Assembly: GCF_014650815.1 (NCBI RefSeq)
Contig: NZ_BMVR01000003.1
Coordinates: forward strand, 124,001 to 188,000
Direction: 5' to 3'
DNA: 64,000 nt
Source of the DNA: Streptomyces flavofungini
GTDB taxonomy: Bacteria; Actinomycetota; Actinomycetes; Streptomycetales; Streptomycetaceae
The notes under the pieces are model-generated. The model was not told where the DNA came from, searched no databases, and saw only the letters and a program-made list of their open reading frames with translations. Numbering within the stretch: the first letter of the stretch is position 1; each line of letters starts with the position of its first letter. The translations under genes and the position numbers were made by a program. Below are positions 1 to 8,833 of the stretch, one piece after another.

Positions 1-2
1 AG

Positions 3-188
3 CGCCTCGCCGCTCTCGGCGTGCGCCGCGTCAGCAGCGGGTCGCTGCTGTTCCGGGCGGCGGTGCGGCACGCCGTCGAGGTGGCGCAGGCGTTCACCCG
101 CGGCGCTGTGGGACCGGAGGGGCTGCCGACGTACGCTGAGGCGCAGGAGCTCGCGGCGGACTTCGGTGACGACCGCGAAGTTCCTTAG
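3..188 (+). CDS. C-terminal fragment, isocitrate lyase/PEP mutase family protein
   Basis: Open from the left window edge and ending in TAG at 186-188, so only the last 61 residues are seen. The fragment begins RLAALGVRRVSSGSLLFRAA, which resembles the last beta strand and C-terminal helix of the PEP mutase/isocitrate lyase TIM-barrel family (G-V-x-R-V-S followed by a small/aromatic stretch). Third codon positions are strongly G/C, as expected for a real Streptomyces gene. Members bind Mg and a 2- or 3-carbon alpha-keto acid; the catalytic loop lies upstream of the window, so the substrate cannot be judged. The MFS gene follows after 45 bp on the same strand. The family call rests on a short piece. 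Confidence 0.55.
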   Translation, partial: RLAALGVRRVSSGSLLFRAAVRHAVEVAQAFTRGAVGPEGLPTYAEAQELAADFGDDREVP

Positions 189-233
189 GGGGCAAGGCGG
201 TTCGGTAGGCAGTCACGGGGACGGGGGACAGGC

Positions 234-1577
234 ATGGCCCGGCGCGACACGTCGCGGCGTACGCGGACGGCGGCGGGTGCCGCACCGGGGGAGTCGCTGT
301 GGGCCGACCCCAACTACCGGCTGTTCCTGGCCCTTCAGGGTCTCTCCGCACTCGGTGACTCCTTCTCGCACGTGGCGATCCCGCTGCTCGTCCTGCACGA
401 GACCGGCTCCCTCGCGCAGATGGGTCTCGTCACGGGCCTGACCGGCGTCGCCACGATCGTCTCGGGCCTGTTCGCCGGGGTCGTCGCCGACCGCGTGGAC
501 CGGCGCCGCCTGATCGTCGTCACCGACGTCGCGCGGTGCCTCCTCTTCGGACTCATCCCGCTGGTGTGGCTGTTCGCGACGCCGATCTGGCTCGTGTACG
601 CGGTCGTGCCCGTCGCCGGTGTCTTCGCGATGCTCTTCCAGGTGACGTACGTGACCGTGGTGCCCGGCATCGTCGGGCCCGGGCAGATCCTCAAGGCCAA
701 CAGCCATCTGTACGGCACGTATGCCGTCGCGGGCGCGGGCGGGCCGATGCTCGCGGGCCTGATCGCTGCCGCCTTCGGGCCCGCGGCGGCCATCGGCATC
801 GACGCGGCGACCTTCGCGGTGTCGGCGGTGGGCATCCTCTTCGTGCGGATCCGGCCCACCGCACCGCCTCCGGACACGGAGCCCGCACAGAACGAAGACG
901 CGGCAGCCGCGGCAGTCGCGTCGGCCCCGGCGGAAGCCGAACAGGGCGGTGTGCTCCAGGAGTTCCTCGCCGGAGCGAGGTTCCTGTGGCAGCACCCCGT
1001 GCTGCGGCCCCTGACCGTCCTGCTCACGCTGCTCATCTTCCTCACCGCCGGCATGACCGACGTCATCGTCTACCGAGTGAAGGAGGACCTCGGCCACGGG
1101 GACGGCACCGTCGGCTATGTCCTGACCGCCGGGACGCTCGGCACGCTCGCCGCGACGTTCGTGGTCGCCCGGCTGCGCGGACGGCTCGGCTTCGGGGCGA
1201 GCTGGATCGGCGCGCACGCGCTCGGCGGGGTCGCCGTGGCCTGCCTCGGCCTGTCGGGCAGCGTGCCGGTGGTGGCGTTCATCGCGGCGGGCATGCTCTT
1301 CTGCACCGGCGTCGGCGGCATCAACTCCATGTCGCTGCGCCAGGAGGTGACGCCCGGCCATCTCCTGGGGCGCGTCACCTCGGCGTTCTGGACGATCCAC
1401 AACGCCCTCGGCCCGATCGGCGCCGCCGTCGTGACCCTGGCCGCCGGAGTGTGGGGCGTGCGGACGGTGTGTCTGGTGGTCGGCCTGTGCGCGGCGGGCA
1501 TCGCGCTGAGCGGGACGCTGACGGGGATCGGGCGGGCGCGGGCCGGACGGGCGGAGGGCGAACGGGCCGCGCCCTGA
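234..1577 (+). CDS. MFS transporter, EntS/multidrug-type exporter
   Basis: A 447-residue integral membrane protein of the major facilitator superfamily. The first transmembrane helix begins near residue 30 after a short basic cytoplasmic tail. A clear motif A between helices 2 and 3 (GVVADRVDRRRL, about residues 82-93) is typical of drug and siderophore exporters. Length and the roughly twelve hydrophobic segments fit the DHA3/EntS group (usual 400-450 residues). A purine-rich GGGGGAC lies just before the ATG at 234. The C-terminus is Arg/Gly/Ala rich. It stands alone: the upstream gene ends 45 bp before, and the next gene is convergent. The substrate cannot be read from sequence; no siderophore genes are nearby. 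Confidence 0.85.
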   Translation: MARRDTSRRTRTAAGAAPGESLWADPNYRLFLALQGLSALGDSFSHVAIPLLVLHETGSLAQMGLVTGLTGVATIVSGLFAGVVADRVDRRRLIVVTDVARCLLFGLIPLVWLFATPIWLVYAVVPVAGVFAMLFQVTYVTVVPGIVGPGQILKANSHLYGTYAVAGAGGPMLAGLIAAAFGPAAAIGIDAATFAVSAVGILFVRIRPTAPPPDTEPAQNEDAAAAAVASAPAEAEQGGVLQEFLAGARFLWQHPVLRPLTVLLTLLIFLTAGMTDVIVYRVKEDLGHGDGTVGYVLTAGTLGTLAATFVVARLRGRLGFGASWIGAHALGGVAVACLGLSGSVPVVAFIAAGMLFCTGVGGINSMSLRQEVTPGHLLGRVTSAFWTIHNALGPIGAAVVTLAAGVWGVRTVCLVVGLCAAGIALSGTLTGIGRARAGRAEGERAAP

Positions 1578-1650
1578 GCCGCCCGCGCCCACCGCCCGCC
1601 GCGACGGCGCCGCCTGTGACCGTTCGCTGACCGGCGCCGCCGTGCCCCGC

Positions 1651-3837
1651 TCAGCGCGGCGGACCCGCGCCCGCTCCCGGCCCTCCGTCGGCGGGCTCCC
1701 CGGCACCGCTGCCGGCACTCCCGCCCGTACCCCCGCCGTTCCGCTTCTCGTCGCCGTGCCCCGGCCACCACGCGGCATGGCCGATGAGGGCCGTCAGCGC
1801 GGGCGTGAACACCATCGCCATGACGAACGCGGCGATGAGGATGCCGAAGGAGAGGGAGAAACCCATCTGGGACAGGGTGGAGTTGCCCGCGAGCATCAGC
1901 GTCGCGAACGTCCCCGCGAGGATCACGCCCGCCGAGCCGATCGTCGGCCCCGAGTGGCGCACCGCGGTGCCCGCCGCGTCGTGCGGGTCGCGGCCCTCGC
2001 GGGCCTCCTCGCGCAGCCGCGAGACCATCAGGATGTTGTAGTCCGTGCCCAGCGCGACCACGAACAAGTACATGATCACGGGCAGCATGAACATCAGGCC
2101 CGGCTGGCTGCCGATCTGCTGGAACAGGATCGAGGTCGCGCCGAGCGTCGCGCCGAAGCCGAGCGCCACCGACAGCATCAGGTACCAGGGCGCCACCAGG
2201 CTGCGCAGCAGCAGGCCGAGGATCACCATGATGGCGACGGCGGCCACCGGGAAGACCACCGAATAGTCGCGGTCCACGGCCTTGTTGATGTCGACGTACA
2301 CGGCCGTCGTGCCGCCCACGAGCGCCTCCGTGCCCGCGGGCGCGTCGTCGTGGGCCGCGGGCCGCAGCCGGTCCTTGACCGTCGCGAGGGCCTTCTCGGA
2401 GGCGGGCGGATCGGAGAGGACGACCGAGTACGCGGCCGTCGTACGGTCCTTGCCGACGCGCGGCGCCGCCACCTCGCCCACGCCCTTGACCGACTCCAAC
2501 TTCTTCTGGAACGCGGCGGGTTGGTCCGCCGCGAGCGGCCGGTCGCCCGACGACGTCAGATACACGAAGGTCGGGTCGGTGCTGCCCGCGGGGAAGCCCT
2601 TCTCGAGGTTGTCCTGCCAGACGATGGACTCCTTGTCCTTGGGCAGTGAGGAGCCCGCGAGGTCGAAGTTCGCCTTGTAGCCGAGCGCGCCGAGCGCCAG
2701 CGCGGCCATGAAGAGCCCCGAGACGACCGTCCACACGGCGGGCTTGCGGGCGATCGACGCGCCGAGCTTGGCGAAGCCCGTGCCGTGCGGCTCGCGCTGC
2801 CAGGACTTCGACGGCCAGAAGACCTTCGTACCGAGCAGCGACACCACGGCCGGGACGAGGGTGAGGCCCGCGAGCAGCGTCAGGAACACGGCGATCGCGA
2901 GGGCCGGGCCCATCGAGCGCAGCATGCCGAGCGAGGACAGCGTCAGCGCGGCGAAGGCGACGATGACGGCGCCCGCCGCCGAGGTGATGGCCTCGCCGAC
3001 GCGCTCCACGGCGTGCACCATGGCGCCCTTGGGATCCTCGCCCGCGCGCAGCGCCTCCCGGTAGCGGAACAGCAGGAACAGGATGTAGTCCGTGCCGACG
3101 CCGAACAGGACGACGGTGAGGAGCTCCTGGATGGAGGAGTCGGCCTTCATGTCGAAGGCCTTGTTGGCCGAGGCGATCAGGCCCGTCGCCATCGGCGAGA
3201 TCAGGCCGATGAGGACGACGGGCAGCAGCGCGATGATCGGGCTGCGGAAGATCACCAGCAGCAGCACGATGATGATCACGATGGTGCCGACGCCGACGAG
3301 GATCCCGGCCCGCTCGGAGGCGTCGCTCTCGTCCAGGGCCTGCGCGGCGGAGCCGGTGATGCCGGCCTTCAGGTCGGTGCCCTTCAGCTCCGGCTTGAGG
3401 TCCTTGCGGAGCTGCTCGACGGCGTCCTGCTGGTCGGTGTCCTCGGGGTTGGTGATCTTCGGCATGGCGACGACGGCGGTCTGCACGAGCTTGTTCGGCG
3501 AGACCTCGCCGGGGTCGATCGCCTGGACTTCCTTGACCTTCTTCGCCGCCAGGTCCTTGGTGACGCGGGTGACGTCCGCGGAGTCCGCGGCGGTGATCCT
3601 CGCGCCGTCGGAGCGCTGGAAGACGATGATCGCGCCGACGTTCTGCTGCTGCGGGAAATCACGTTCCTGCAGGTCCGAAGCGCGGATGGATTCGTAGTGG
3701 TCGGGCAGGAAGCTCGCCTCGTCCGAGCTGGACGTGAGCTTCGGTGCCAGCGAGATCACGGCTCCCGCGGCGATCACCCACGCGAGAATGATCCACCACG
3801 GGCGGCGGACCACGAATCGGCCCAGGCCAGCGAACAT
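1651..3837 (-). CDS. MMPL family RND transporter
   Basis: A 728-residue RND-superfamily transporter of the actinobacterial MMPL type, which exports lipids or small molecules using the proton gradient. Transmembrane helix 1 follows a basic start (RRPWWIILAW). Two repeats, each a periplasmic loop followed by a helix bundle, are visible. Each carries the GTDY proton-relay motif: D250-Y251 and D599-Y600. I chose the ATG at 3837 because GAGGAGAGG sits nine bases upstream and the protein then starts MFAGLGRFVVRRP, as in relatives; the open frame extends 36 codons further without support. The C-terminus is a Gly/Ser/Ala-rich tail. It is convergent with the MFS gene. No TetR neighbour is present, so its regulation and substrate are unknown. 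Confidence 0.88.
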   Translation of the reverse strand: MFAGLGRFVVRRPWWIILAWVIAAGAVISLAPKLTSSSDEASFLPDHYESIRASDLQERDFPQQQNVGAIIVFQRSDGARITAADSADVTRVTKDLAAKKVKEVQAIDPGEVSPNKLVQTAVVAMPKITNPEDTDQQDAVEQLRKDLKPELKGTDLKAGITGSAAQALDESDASERAGILVGVGTIVIIIVLLLVIFRSPIIALLPVVLIGLISPMATGLIASANKAFDMKADSSIQELLTVVLFGVGTDYILFLLFRYREALRAGEDPKGAMVHAVERVGEAITSAAGAVIVAFAALTLSSLGMLRSMGPALAIAVFLTLLAGLTLVPAVVSLLGTKVFWPSKSWQREPHGTGFAKLGASIARKPAVWTVVSGLFMAALALGALGYKANFDLAGSSLPKDKESIVWQDNLEKGFPAGSTDPTFVYLTSSGDRPLAADQPAAFQKKLESVKGVGEVAAPRVGKDRTTAAYSVVLSDPPASEKALATVKDRLRPAAHDDAPAGTEALVGGTTAVYVDINKAVDRDYSVVFPVAAVAIMVILGLLLRSLVAPWYLMLSVALGFGATLGATSILFQQIGSQPGLMFMLPVIMYLFVVALGTDYNILMVSRLREEAREGRDPHDAAGTAVRHSGPTIGSAGVILAGTFATLMLAGNSTLSQMGFSLSFGILIAAFVMAMVFTPALTALIGHAAWWPGHGDEKRNGGGTGGSAGSGAGEPADGGPGAGAGPPR

Positions 3838-3997
3838 CGGCAGCTGCCTCTCCTCGGCCCCCGAGGCACGGCACATCCTGCTCAGGATCTTCCGGAGAGC
3901 CCGACTCCGCCACTTGGAGGCCTGCGGGAGGCCTGCGGGAGGCACGCGGGAAGCCCGGGGCCCGGGCGCTCGGGAGGAGAGGCGCCCTGCGCGTGCG

Positions 3998-4037
3998 ACG
4001 GCCCCGCCACCCGCGTACAGGGGGGTGGCGGGGCCGT
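3998..4037 (-). terminator. Strong hairpin terminator downstream of lpdA
   Basis: A perfect 15-bp inverted repeat (3998-4012 pairing with 4023-4037) encloses a 10-base loop. The stem is almost entirely G/C (ACGGCCCCGCCACCC). It lies 28 bp past the lpdA stop codon and before the MMPL gene start, so it should stop lpdA transcripts from reading into the transporter. No T run follows, which is normal for Streptomyces terminators. Confidence 0.75.
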
Positions 4038-4065
4038 CGTGCGGACAGGCGGCGGGCTGCTCCCG

Positions 4066-5469
4066 TCAGAAGTTGATCATGTGTCCGGCCAGGCCGTGCA
4101 CGGCCTCCTTGACGGCCTCGCCCAGCGTCGGGTGGGCGTGCACGTTGCGGGCCACCTCGTGCACCGTGAGGTCCCACTGCTGGGCCAGGGTCAGCTCGGG
4201 CAGGAGCTCGGTGACGTCGGGGCCGATCAGGTGGGCGCCGATGATCTCGCCGTGCGTGCCATCGCTGATGATCTTCACGAAGCCGACGGTGTCGCCGAGG
4301 CCGTGCGCCTTGCCGTTCGCCTGGAACGGGAACTTGGCGACCTGGACGTCGAAGCCCTTCTCCCGGGCCTGCGCCTCCGTCCAGCCGAAGCTCGCGATCT
4401 GCGGCTGCGAGTAGGTGGCGCGCGGGATCATCGGGTAGTCGAGCTCCATGGTCTCGGCGTCCGCGAGGGTCTCGGCAGCGATGACGCCCATGGACTCGGC
4501 GGTGTGCGCGAGCATCAGCTTCGCGGTCACGTCGCCGATGGCGTAGATGTGCGGCACGGAGGTGCGGCAGCGGCCGTCGACGTCGATGGCGCCGCGCTCG
4601 GTGACCGTCACGCCGGTCGCCTCCAGGCCGTAGCCGGTGACGTTCGGGGCGAAGCCGATGGCCTGCAGGACCTTGTCGGCCTCCAGGACCTGCTGCTTGC
4701 CGTCCTTGGCGGTGACGGTGACGCGGACCTGCTCGCCCGACTCGTCGATGCTCTCCACCCGGGTCGACGTCAGCACGTCGATGCCGAGCTTGCGGTACTG
4801 CTTGGCCAGCTCCTTGGACACGTCCACGTCCTCGAGCGGCGCCATCCGGTCCAGGAACTCGACGATCGTGACCTTCACGCCGTAGTTGTGCAGGACGTAG
4901 GCGAACTCGATCCCGATCGCGCCCGCGCCCGCGATCACCACGGAGCGCGGCAGCTCGTCGGCGAGGATCTGCTCCTCGTACGTGACCACGCGCTCGCTGC
5001 GGCGGGTGCCGGGCAGCAGCTTCGGGGTCGCGCCGGTGGCGATGATGCAGTTGTCGAAGCCGATCGTGGTGGTCGTGCCGTCCGACTTCGCCACCTGCAG
5101 GGTGTTGGCGTCCAGGAAGGTGCCCCGGCCGTCGAACTCCGTGATCTTGTTCTTCTTCATCAGGAAGTGGACGCCCTTGACGCGGCCGTCCGCGACGGTG
5201 CGGCTGCGCCGGAACGCCTCGCCGTAGTCGAAGGACACCTCGCCGTCGACCTTGATGCCGTACGTCTTCGCCTCGTGCGTGAACAGATGCGCCAGCTCGG
5301 CGTTGCGCAGCAGCGCCTTCGTCGGGATGCAGCCGACGTTGAGGCAGACCCCGCCCCAGTACTTCTCCTCGACGACCGCTACCCGCTTGCCCAGCTGGGC
5401 GGCGCGGATGGCGGCGACATATCCGCCGGGTCCTGCTCCGAGCACGACGACGTCGAAGCGGTCATCCAT
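4066..5469 (-). CDS. lpdA: Dihydrolipoyl dehydrogenase
   Basis: A 467-residue FAD disulfide oxidoreductase: E3 of pyruvate, 2-oxoglutarate and branched-chain keto acid dehydrogenase complexes, reoxidising dihydrolipoamide with NAD. The N-terminal FAD-binding GAGPGG is at 11-16, followed by the redox-active pair C42/C47 (GGVCLNVGC). A second Rossmann motif for NAD follows ([14 protein letters not shown]). The C-terminal interface has HAHPTLGE with the catalytic His-Glu. Length is that of the family (460-475). I take the ATG at 5469 because the protein then starts [11 protein letters not shown] and GAGAGGA precedes it; an upstream in-frame ATG at 5493 would add eight unsupported residues. It is monocistronic, with a strong terminator behind it and a 454-bp gene-poor region in front. 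Confidence 0.95.
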   Translation of the reverse strand: MDDRFDVVVLGAGPGGYVAAIRAAQLGKRVAVVEEKYWGGVCLNVGCIPTKALLRNAELAHLFTHEAKTYGIKVDGEVSFDYGEAFRRSRTVADGRVKGVHFLMKKNKITEFDGRGTFLDANTLQVAKSDGTTTTIGFDNCIIATGATPKLLPGTRRSERVVTYEEQILADELPRSVVIAGAGAIGIEFAYVLHNYGVKVTIVEFLDRMAPLEDVDVSKELAKQYRKLGIDVLTSTRVESIDESGEQVRVTVTAKDGKQQVLEADKVLQAIGFAPNVTGYGLEATGVTVTERGAIDVDGRCRTSVPHIYAIGDVTAKLMLAHTAESMGVIAAETLADAETMELDYPMIPRATYSQPQIASFGWTEAQAREKGFDVQVAKFPFQANGKAHGLGDTVGFVKIISDGTHGEIIGAHLIGPDVTELLPELTLAQQWDLTVHEVARNVHAHPTLGEAVKEAVHGLAGHMINF

Positions 5470-5923
5470 GGGGTGGTCCTCTCTGCGTTGCACAGTTGCC
5501 TGGTACGGATGGGTCGATCATCCGTCATCCGGGCGTCGCGGTGTCGGCCGGGTCGGCCTGGCGCGGGTGCCCCGCCCGTACAACTCGCCGGAGTGCCCGG
5601 TTCTTCCGCGCAGGTCGGCGGCGTTTTCCCGCGCCGAGGGGGAGTCCGGCAGCCCTTGTCAGGACCTGTTGACGTACGCGGAACCGCCACCCAGAATGGC
5701 CGACATGATCCAGCACCTGACCACCGGCCTCGGGCGTTTCAACGTCCCGTGGCGGCGCGGGTGCGAGCGATCGGGCTGTTGACGCGACCACCGCGACCCC
5801 GCGGCGCCGCGCCCATGTGACCGTACCTCTCCGTGTACGTGTCGTGCCGCGCGCCGAAGCTCCGTTCGCCCGGCCTGTGTCCGGCCCGGTCCAGGCCCTT
5901 CGCCCGACGCGAGGATCATCACC
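5470..5923. other. Divergent intergenic region between lpdA and the TauD-type gene
   Basis: 454 bp without a convincing protein gene. It must hold the promoters for lpdA (leftward) and the dioxygenase (rightward), but I see no confident -35/-10 pair. Two tiny rightward reading frames exist. One starts with ATG at 5697 and codes 28 residues ending RRGCERSGC. The other starts with GTG at 5817 and codes 36 residues; its TGA overlaps the ATG of the dioxygenase (ATGA at 5924-5927). Neither has a good ribosome binding site. The overlap of the second could couple translation, but it may be chance. Confidence 0.4.
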
Positions 5924-6937
5924 ATGACGTCTCTGCCCACGTCCGCGTCCTCTGAGTTCTCCGAGGTCTCCGAGTTCTCTGAGGTCTCTGCCCACGACGC
6001 CCCGAACCCGCCCCACGACGCCCCCGCCGCACTCCGCGAGGCCCGCGTCCCCGCCGACGGCATGTACGAGGGCCGCCGCACCCTGCGCCGCCTCCCCGAC
6101 GGCTGGTCGGAGCGCCCCTACGAGCACCTTGACGTGGTGCCCCGGGGCCGCGTCATCGGCGCCGAGATCCGGGGCGCCGACCTCACCGGGCCGCTCGCCC
6201 CGGCGCTCCGGGCCGAACTGCACCGCGCGCTCCTGGAGTGGAAGGTGCTGTTCTTCCGCGGCGCGCACCTCACCTCCGACCAGCAGCGTTCCTTCGCCCG
6301 CGGATGGGGCGACCTGGAGACCAACCCGCTCCTCGCCCGCGGCGCCGCCGAGGACATCGTGCGCTTCGAGAAGGGCGGCACCGCGACGCCCACCTTCGAG
6401 AACGTGTGGCACGCCGACGTCACCTTCCGCGAACGGCCCGCGCTCGGCGCCGTGTTGCAGTTGCGCGAGGTCCCGCCGGTCGGCGGCGACACGCTGTGGG
6501 CGGACATGGCCGCCGCGTACGACAACCTCCCGTACGACGTCAAGGCGCGCGTCGACGACGCCGTGGCCGTGCACGACTTCATCCCGGGCTTCGCCCGCTT
6601 CTACGGCCCCGAGCAACTCGCCCCGCTCCAGGACGAGTTCCCGCCCGTCACGCACCCCGTCGTCCGTACGCACCCGGAGACCGGCCGCCGGATGCTGTTC
6701 GTCAACACGTCCTTCACCACGCACATCGTCGGCATGGACCGCGCCGAGAGCGACCGCCTGCTCGGCTATCTGATCCGCCAGGCGCATGTGCCGGAGTACC
6801 AGGTGCGCTGGCACTGGCAGGCGGGCGACATCGCGTTCTGGGACAACCGGGCGACGCAGCACTACGCCGTCGACGACTACGCGCCGCACCGCAGGGTCGC
6901 GGAGCGCGTCGCGATCGCGGGGGACCGGCCGTACTGA
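5924..6937 (+). CDS. TauD/TfdA family Fe(II)/2-oxoglutarate dioxygenase
   Basis: A 337-residue cytosolic non-heme iron oxygenase. Members hydroxylate small acids such as taurine or alkyl sulfates, using O2 and 2-oxoglutarate and often releasing sulfite. The iron facial triad is visible as H163-x-D165 (WHADVTF) and distal H313 (TQHYAVDDY), and the conserved Arg that holds 2-oxoglutarate follows near residue 324. WKVLFFRG near 106-113 is typical of the TauD group. The N-terminal 45 residues are low-complexity and contain a direct repeat, SEFSEVSEFSEVS; the catalytic fold starts near residue 60. An internal ATG at 6062 would remove this tail but has no ribosome site, so I keep 5924. The exact substrate is open: no sulfonate ABC genes are adjacent. 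Confidence 0.88.
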   Translation: MTSLPTSASSEFSEVSEFSEVSAHDAPNPPHDAPAALREARVPADGMYEGRRTLRRLPDGWSERPYEHLDVVPRGRVIGAEIRGADLTGPLAPALRAELHRALLEWKVLFFRGAHLTSDQQRSFARGWGDLETNPLLARGAAEDIVRFEKGGTATPTFENVWHADVTFRERPALGAVLQLREVPPVGGDTLWADMAAAYDNLPYDVKARVDDAVAVHDFIPGFARFYGPEQLAPLQDEFPPVTHPVVRTHPETGRRMLFVNTSFTTHIVGMDRAESDRLLGYLIRQAHVPEYQVRWHWQAGDIAFWDNRATQHYAVDDYAPHRRVAERVAIAGDRPY

Positions 6938-6976
6938 GCACGGGCCCGGCCCGGGGTGAGCGGACCGGGCCCTGCC

Positions 6977-7546
6977 TCAACGGTCAAACGTGAGCAGCCA
7001 CTTGACCTCGCCGTCGTGCCACTCCTCGGTGGGGGCGAGCCCGGCGGCGCGGGCCACGGCCGCCGACGCCGCGTGGTCGGGGTGGATGTGCGCGAGGACG
7101 CACGCCACCTCCGGCCGGCCGCGCAGCCAGGCCACGAGGGCCCGCGCCGCCTCCGACGCGATGCCTCGGCCCTGCCAGGGAGTGCCCACCACCCAGGCGA
7201 TCTCGGCCGCGAGGCCGCCGGACGCGGGGCCGCCGGACGCTGTGTCGGCAGAGGCGTGGTCGGGCCCCACGGTCGCCTGCACGGTGCCCGCCGGACGGCC
7301 GTCGGCGGTCACCCTGACGACCCAATTGCACCAGGAGACACGCGGGTCCGGCGATCCGGCGACCATACGGGCGTAGCGGGCCCGCAGCGTCGCGAGATCG
7401 TCCGGGGCGCCCCCGATGAACGCGTGCAGCGCCGGGTCGGCGAGCACGGCCGCCATCTCCTCGGCGTGCGCGACGCGCAGCGGCTCCAGGGTGAGGCGCG
7501 CGGTGGCGAGGGGCTCGGCCCCGACGGTGTGCCCGGCCCGGCTCAT
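6977..7546 (-). CDS. GNAT family N-acetyltransferase
   Basis: A 189-residue RimJ/RimL-type acetyltransferase using acetyl-CoA. It begins like the family (ATARLTLEPLRVAHAEEM) and has the pyrophosphate-binding motif WQGRGIASEAA around residue 130, followed by a final AAGLAPTEEW beta-bulge region. The ATG at 7546 is preceded by GGGGAG. Its first bases overlap the TGA of a small upstream frame (ATGA at 7543-7546), which implies translational coupling with that frame and with the cupin gene before it. The acceptor substrate is unknown. Confidence 0.85.
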   Translation of the reverse strand: MSRAGHTVGAEPLATARLTLEPLRVAHAEEMAAVLADPALHAFIGGAPDDLATLRARYARMVAGSPDPRVSWCNWVVRVTADGRPAGTVQATVGPDHASADTASGGPASGGLAAEIAWVVGTPWQGRGIASEAARALVAWLRGRPEVACVLAHIHPDHAASAAVARAAGLAPTEEWHDGEVKWLLTFDR

Positions 7547-7701
7547 GCGCGGCTCCCCGCGTTCTGTGCGTGTGCGTACGTCGGGCACTCCACGTGCCCT
7601 GGCTTCCCCGAGCCGCTCATCCACTGCCCCTCGCTGTCGCGCTTCTCCGTGTGTACGGAGCCGACGGCAAGGTAACGCGTGCCGCCGCCGGCACGGATCA
7701 C
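7543..7701 (-). CDS. Small conserved-looking ORF between cupin and GNAT genes, start uncertain
   Basis: A short leftward frame ends in TGA at 7543-7545, overlapping the GNAT start. Its codons have near-complete G/C third positions and the peptide is not low-complexity: IRAGGGTRYLAVGSVHTEK then RDSEGQWMSGSGKPGHVECP. That argues for a real small protein of about 52-74 residues. The start is not clear. The GTG at 7701 is the first in-frame canonical codon but lacks a ribosome site. The obviously coding stretch extends further upstream (KIRAIPV). A CTG at 7767 overlaps the cupin stop codon as CTGA. I do not recognise the family; there is a single Cys and no membrane segment. Confidence 0.5.
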   Translation of the reverse strand: MIRAGGGTRYLAVGSVHTEKRDSEGQWMSGSGKPGHVECPTYAHAQNAGSRA

Positions 7702-7763
7702 CGGGATCGCGCGGATCTTGCCGGACCACCGCCCTCCGGCCGCGAACCCTCCCCGCGCCCGGC

Positions 7764-8573
7764 TCAGGCGGCACCGCTCTCGTACACGTCGAGTCGTCCG
7801 CACATCCCGAACCGCCCGCGCTCGGCGGGGAGTTCGGCGCGCACCCCGGCCTTCGCGAGGTGGGCCGCGTCGCCCTTCTCCAGCGCGTCGAGCTGTGCGC
7901 CGGTGGCGGCGGTCGCCGCGGCGGCACCCGTGCGCCAGCGCTCGCGCCACGCGCCGGTCAGGGGCTCGACCAGCGCGGCGGCGGCCCGGTGGAAGGCGGC
8001 GAGGGGCTCGGGGTCGCCCGCCTCCGTGGCCTCGCGCAGCGCGGTGAACCCTTCGACGGCGAGGTCACGGCGGTGCCGTGCCGCCCGCTCCACGGCCGCG
8101 TCGCCCGCCGCGCCCCCGTCGAGCGCGCGCGGCGGCAGGGCGGTGGCGGCGCGATACGTCGCGGGGTCGGCGAGCAGGTGCGGCGGCAGGGTGAGTACGG
8201 CGTCGCCCGCCTCGGGCAGGCCGCTGTTCTGCATGAGGACGTGCAGGGTCAAGCCGCCCTCGTTGACGAGCCGGTGGATCGTCCCGGGCGTGAACCACAC
8301 GAGCGCGCCCGGCGCCAGCGGGGTCTGCCGGAAGCCGGCGGGGGTCAGGGTCTGCACGGCGCCCCGGCCGCTGACGACCGCGTAGCCCTCCGTGCAGGTG
8401 AGGTGGAGGTGGGGCGTGCCGCCGCGGAGGCCGTCGGCAGCCGACCAGTCGTACACGTGGAGCCGTGAGACGCCGATGCCCCCCGGTAGGCCGACGTATA
8501 CGGCGGGATCGCCGGGAGCGGGCCTCGGGGTGGTCGCGGGCGCGGGGCGCGGGGGCGTGTCGGGGGTGGGCAC
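7764..8573 (-). CDS. Cupin domain-containing protein
   Basis: A 269-residue protein. A single cupin beta-barrel occupies about residues 25-125: the metal-site pattern THLHL-like (GTPHLHLTCTEGYAVVSGRG) and the second cupin motif ending WFTPGTIHRLVNEGG are both visible. The second half (about 130-265) is helical and Ala/Arg rich without a recognised motif. The start is GTG at 8573 with GAGGAGG seven bases before it. The fold suggests sugar or small acid isomerisation or sensing; I would not name a substrate. It appears to lead a leftward operon with the small frame and the GNAT acetyltransferase. Confidence 0.75.
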   Translation of the reverse strand: MPTPDTPPRPAPATTPRPAPGDPAVYVGLPGGIGVSRLHVYDWSAADGLRGGTPHLHLTCTEGYAVVSGRGAVQTLTPAGFRQTPLAPGALVWFTPGTIHRLVNEGGLTLHVLMQNSGLPEAGDAVLTLPPHLLADPATYRAATALPPRALDGGAAGDAAVERAARHRRDLAVEGFTALREATEAGDPEPLAAFHRAAAALVEPLTGAWRERWRTGAAAATAATGAQLDALEKGDAAHLAKAGVRAELPAERGRFGMCGRLDVYESGAA

Positions 8574-8681
8574 GGCGGGGCCTCCTCGGGCCGGACGGGA
8601 GCCGGTTCCCGGACAGGATCCGGCAGGTTCCGCCGGAACGACCCGGGCGGGAGGCCGTGGGTTCCGCGCGCGGGGAATTGT

Positions 8682-8714
8682 GCGGCCCCCGATGCTCGGG
8701 ACATCGGGGGCCGC
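8682..8714 (-). terminator. Hairpin terminator after the subtilisin inhibitor gene
   Basis: A perfect 13-bp stem (8682-8694 with 8702-8714) of GCGGCCCCCGATG and its complement, with a 7-base loop. It lies about 120 bp beyond the stop codon of the inhibitor gene and before the cupin start, so it most likely separates these two leftward units. Confidence 0.65.
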
Positions 8715-8833
8715 GTGCCTCGGCTTCCTCCCCCCACGAAAGGTTGCCGAGGTGTCTTGGGGTGGACGGACGGTCCGTCAGCGGTCGCGCTGGAACGGGC
8801 GTTCCGTCAGGGGTGCATTGACGGGGCGGGTCC

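Noticed and set aside
5697..5783. Possible leader peptide of 28 codons ending in Cys before the TauD-type gene
   Set aside because: There is no ribosome site, no cysteine run and no attenuator hairpin pair, so I do not call it a leader peptide gene.
2785..5820. A 1011-codon rightward open frame
   Set aside because: It lies antisense to the MMPL and lpdA genes. The peptide is Arg/Gly/Asp-rich shadow sequence without any fold, as is common opposite high-GC genes.
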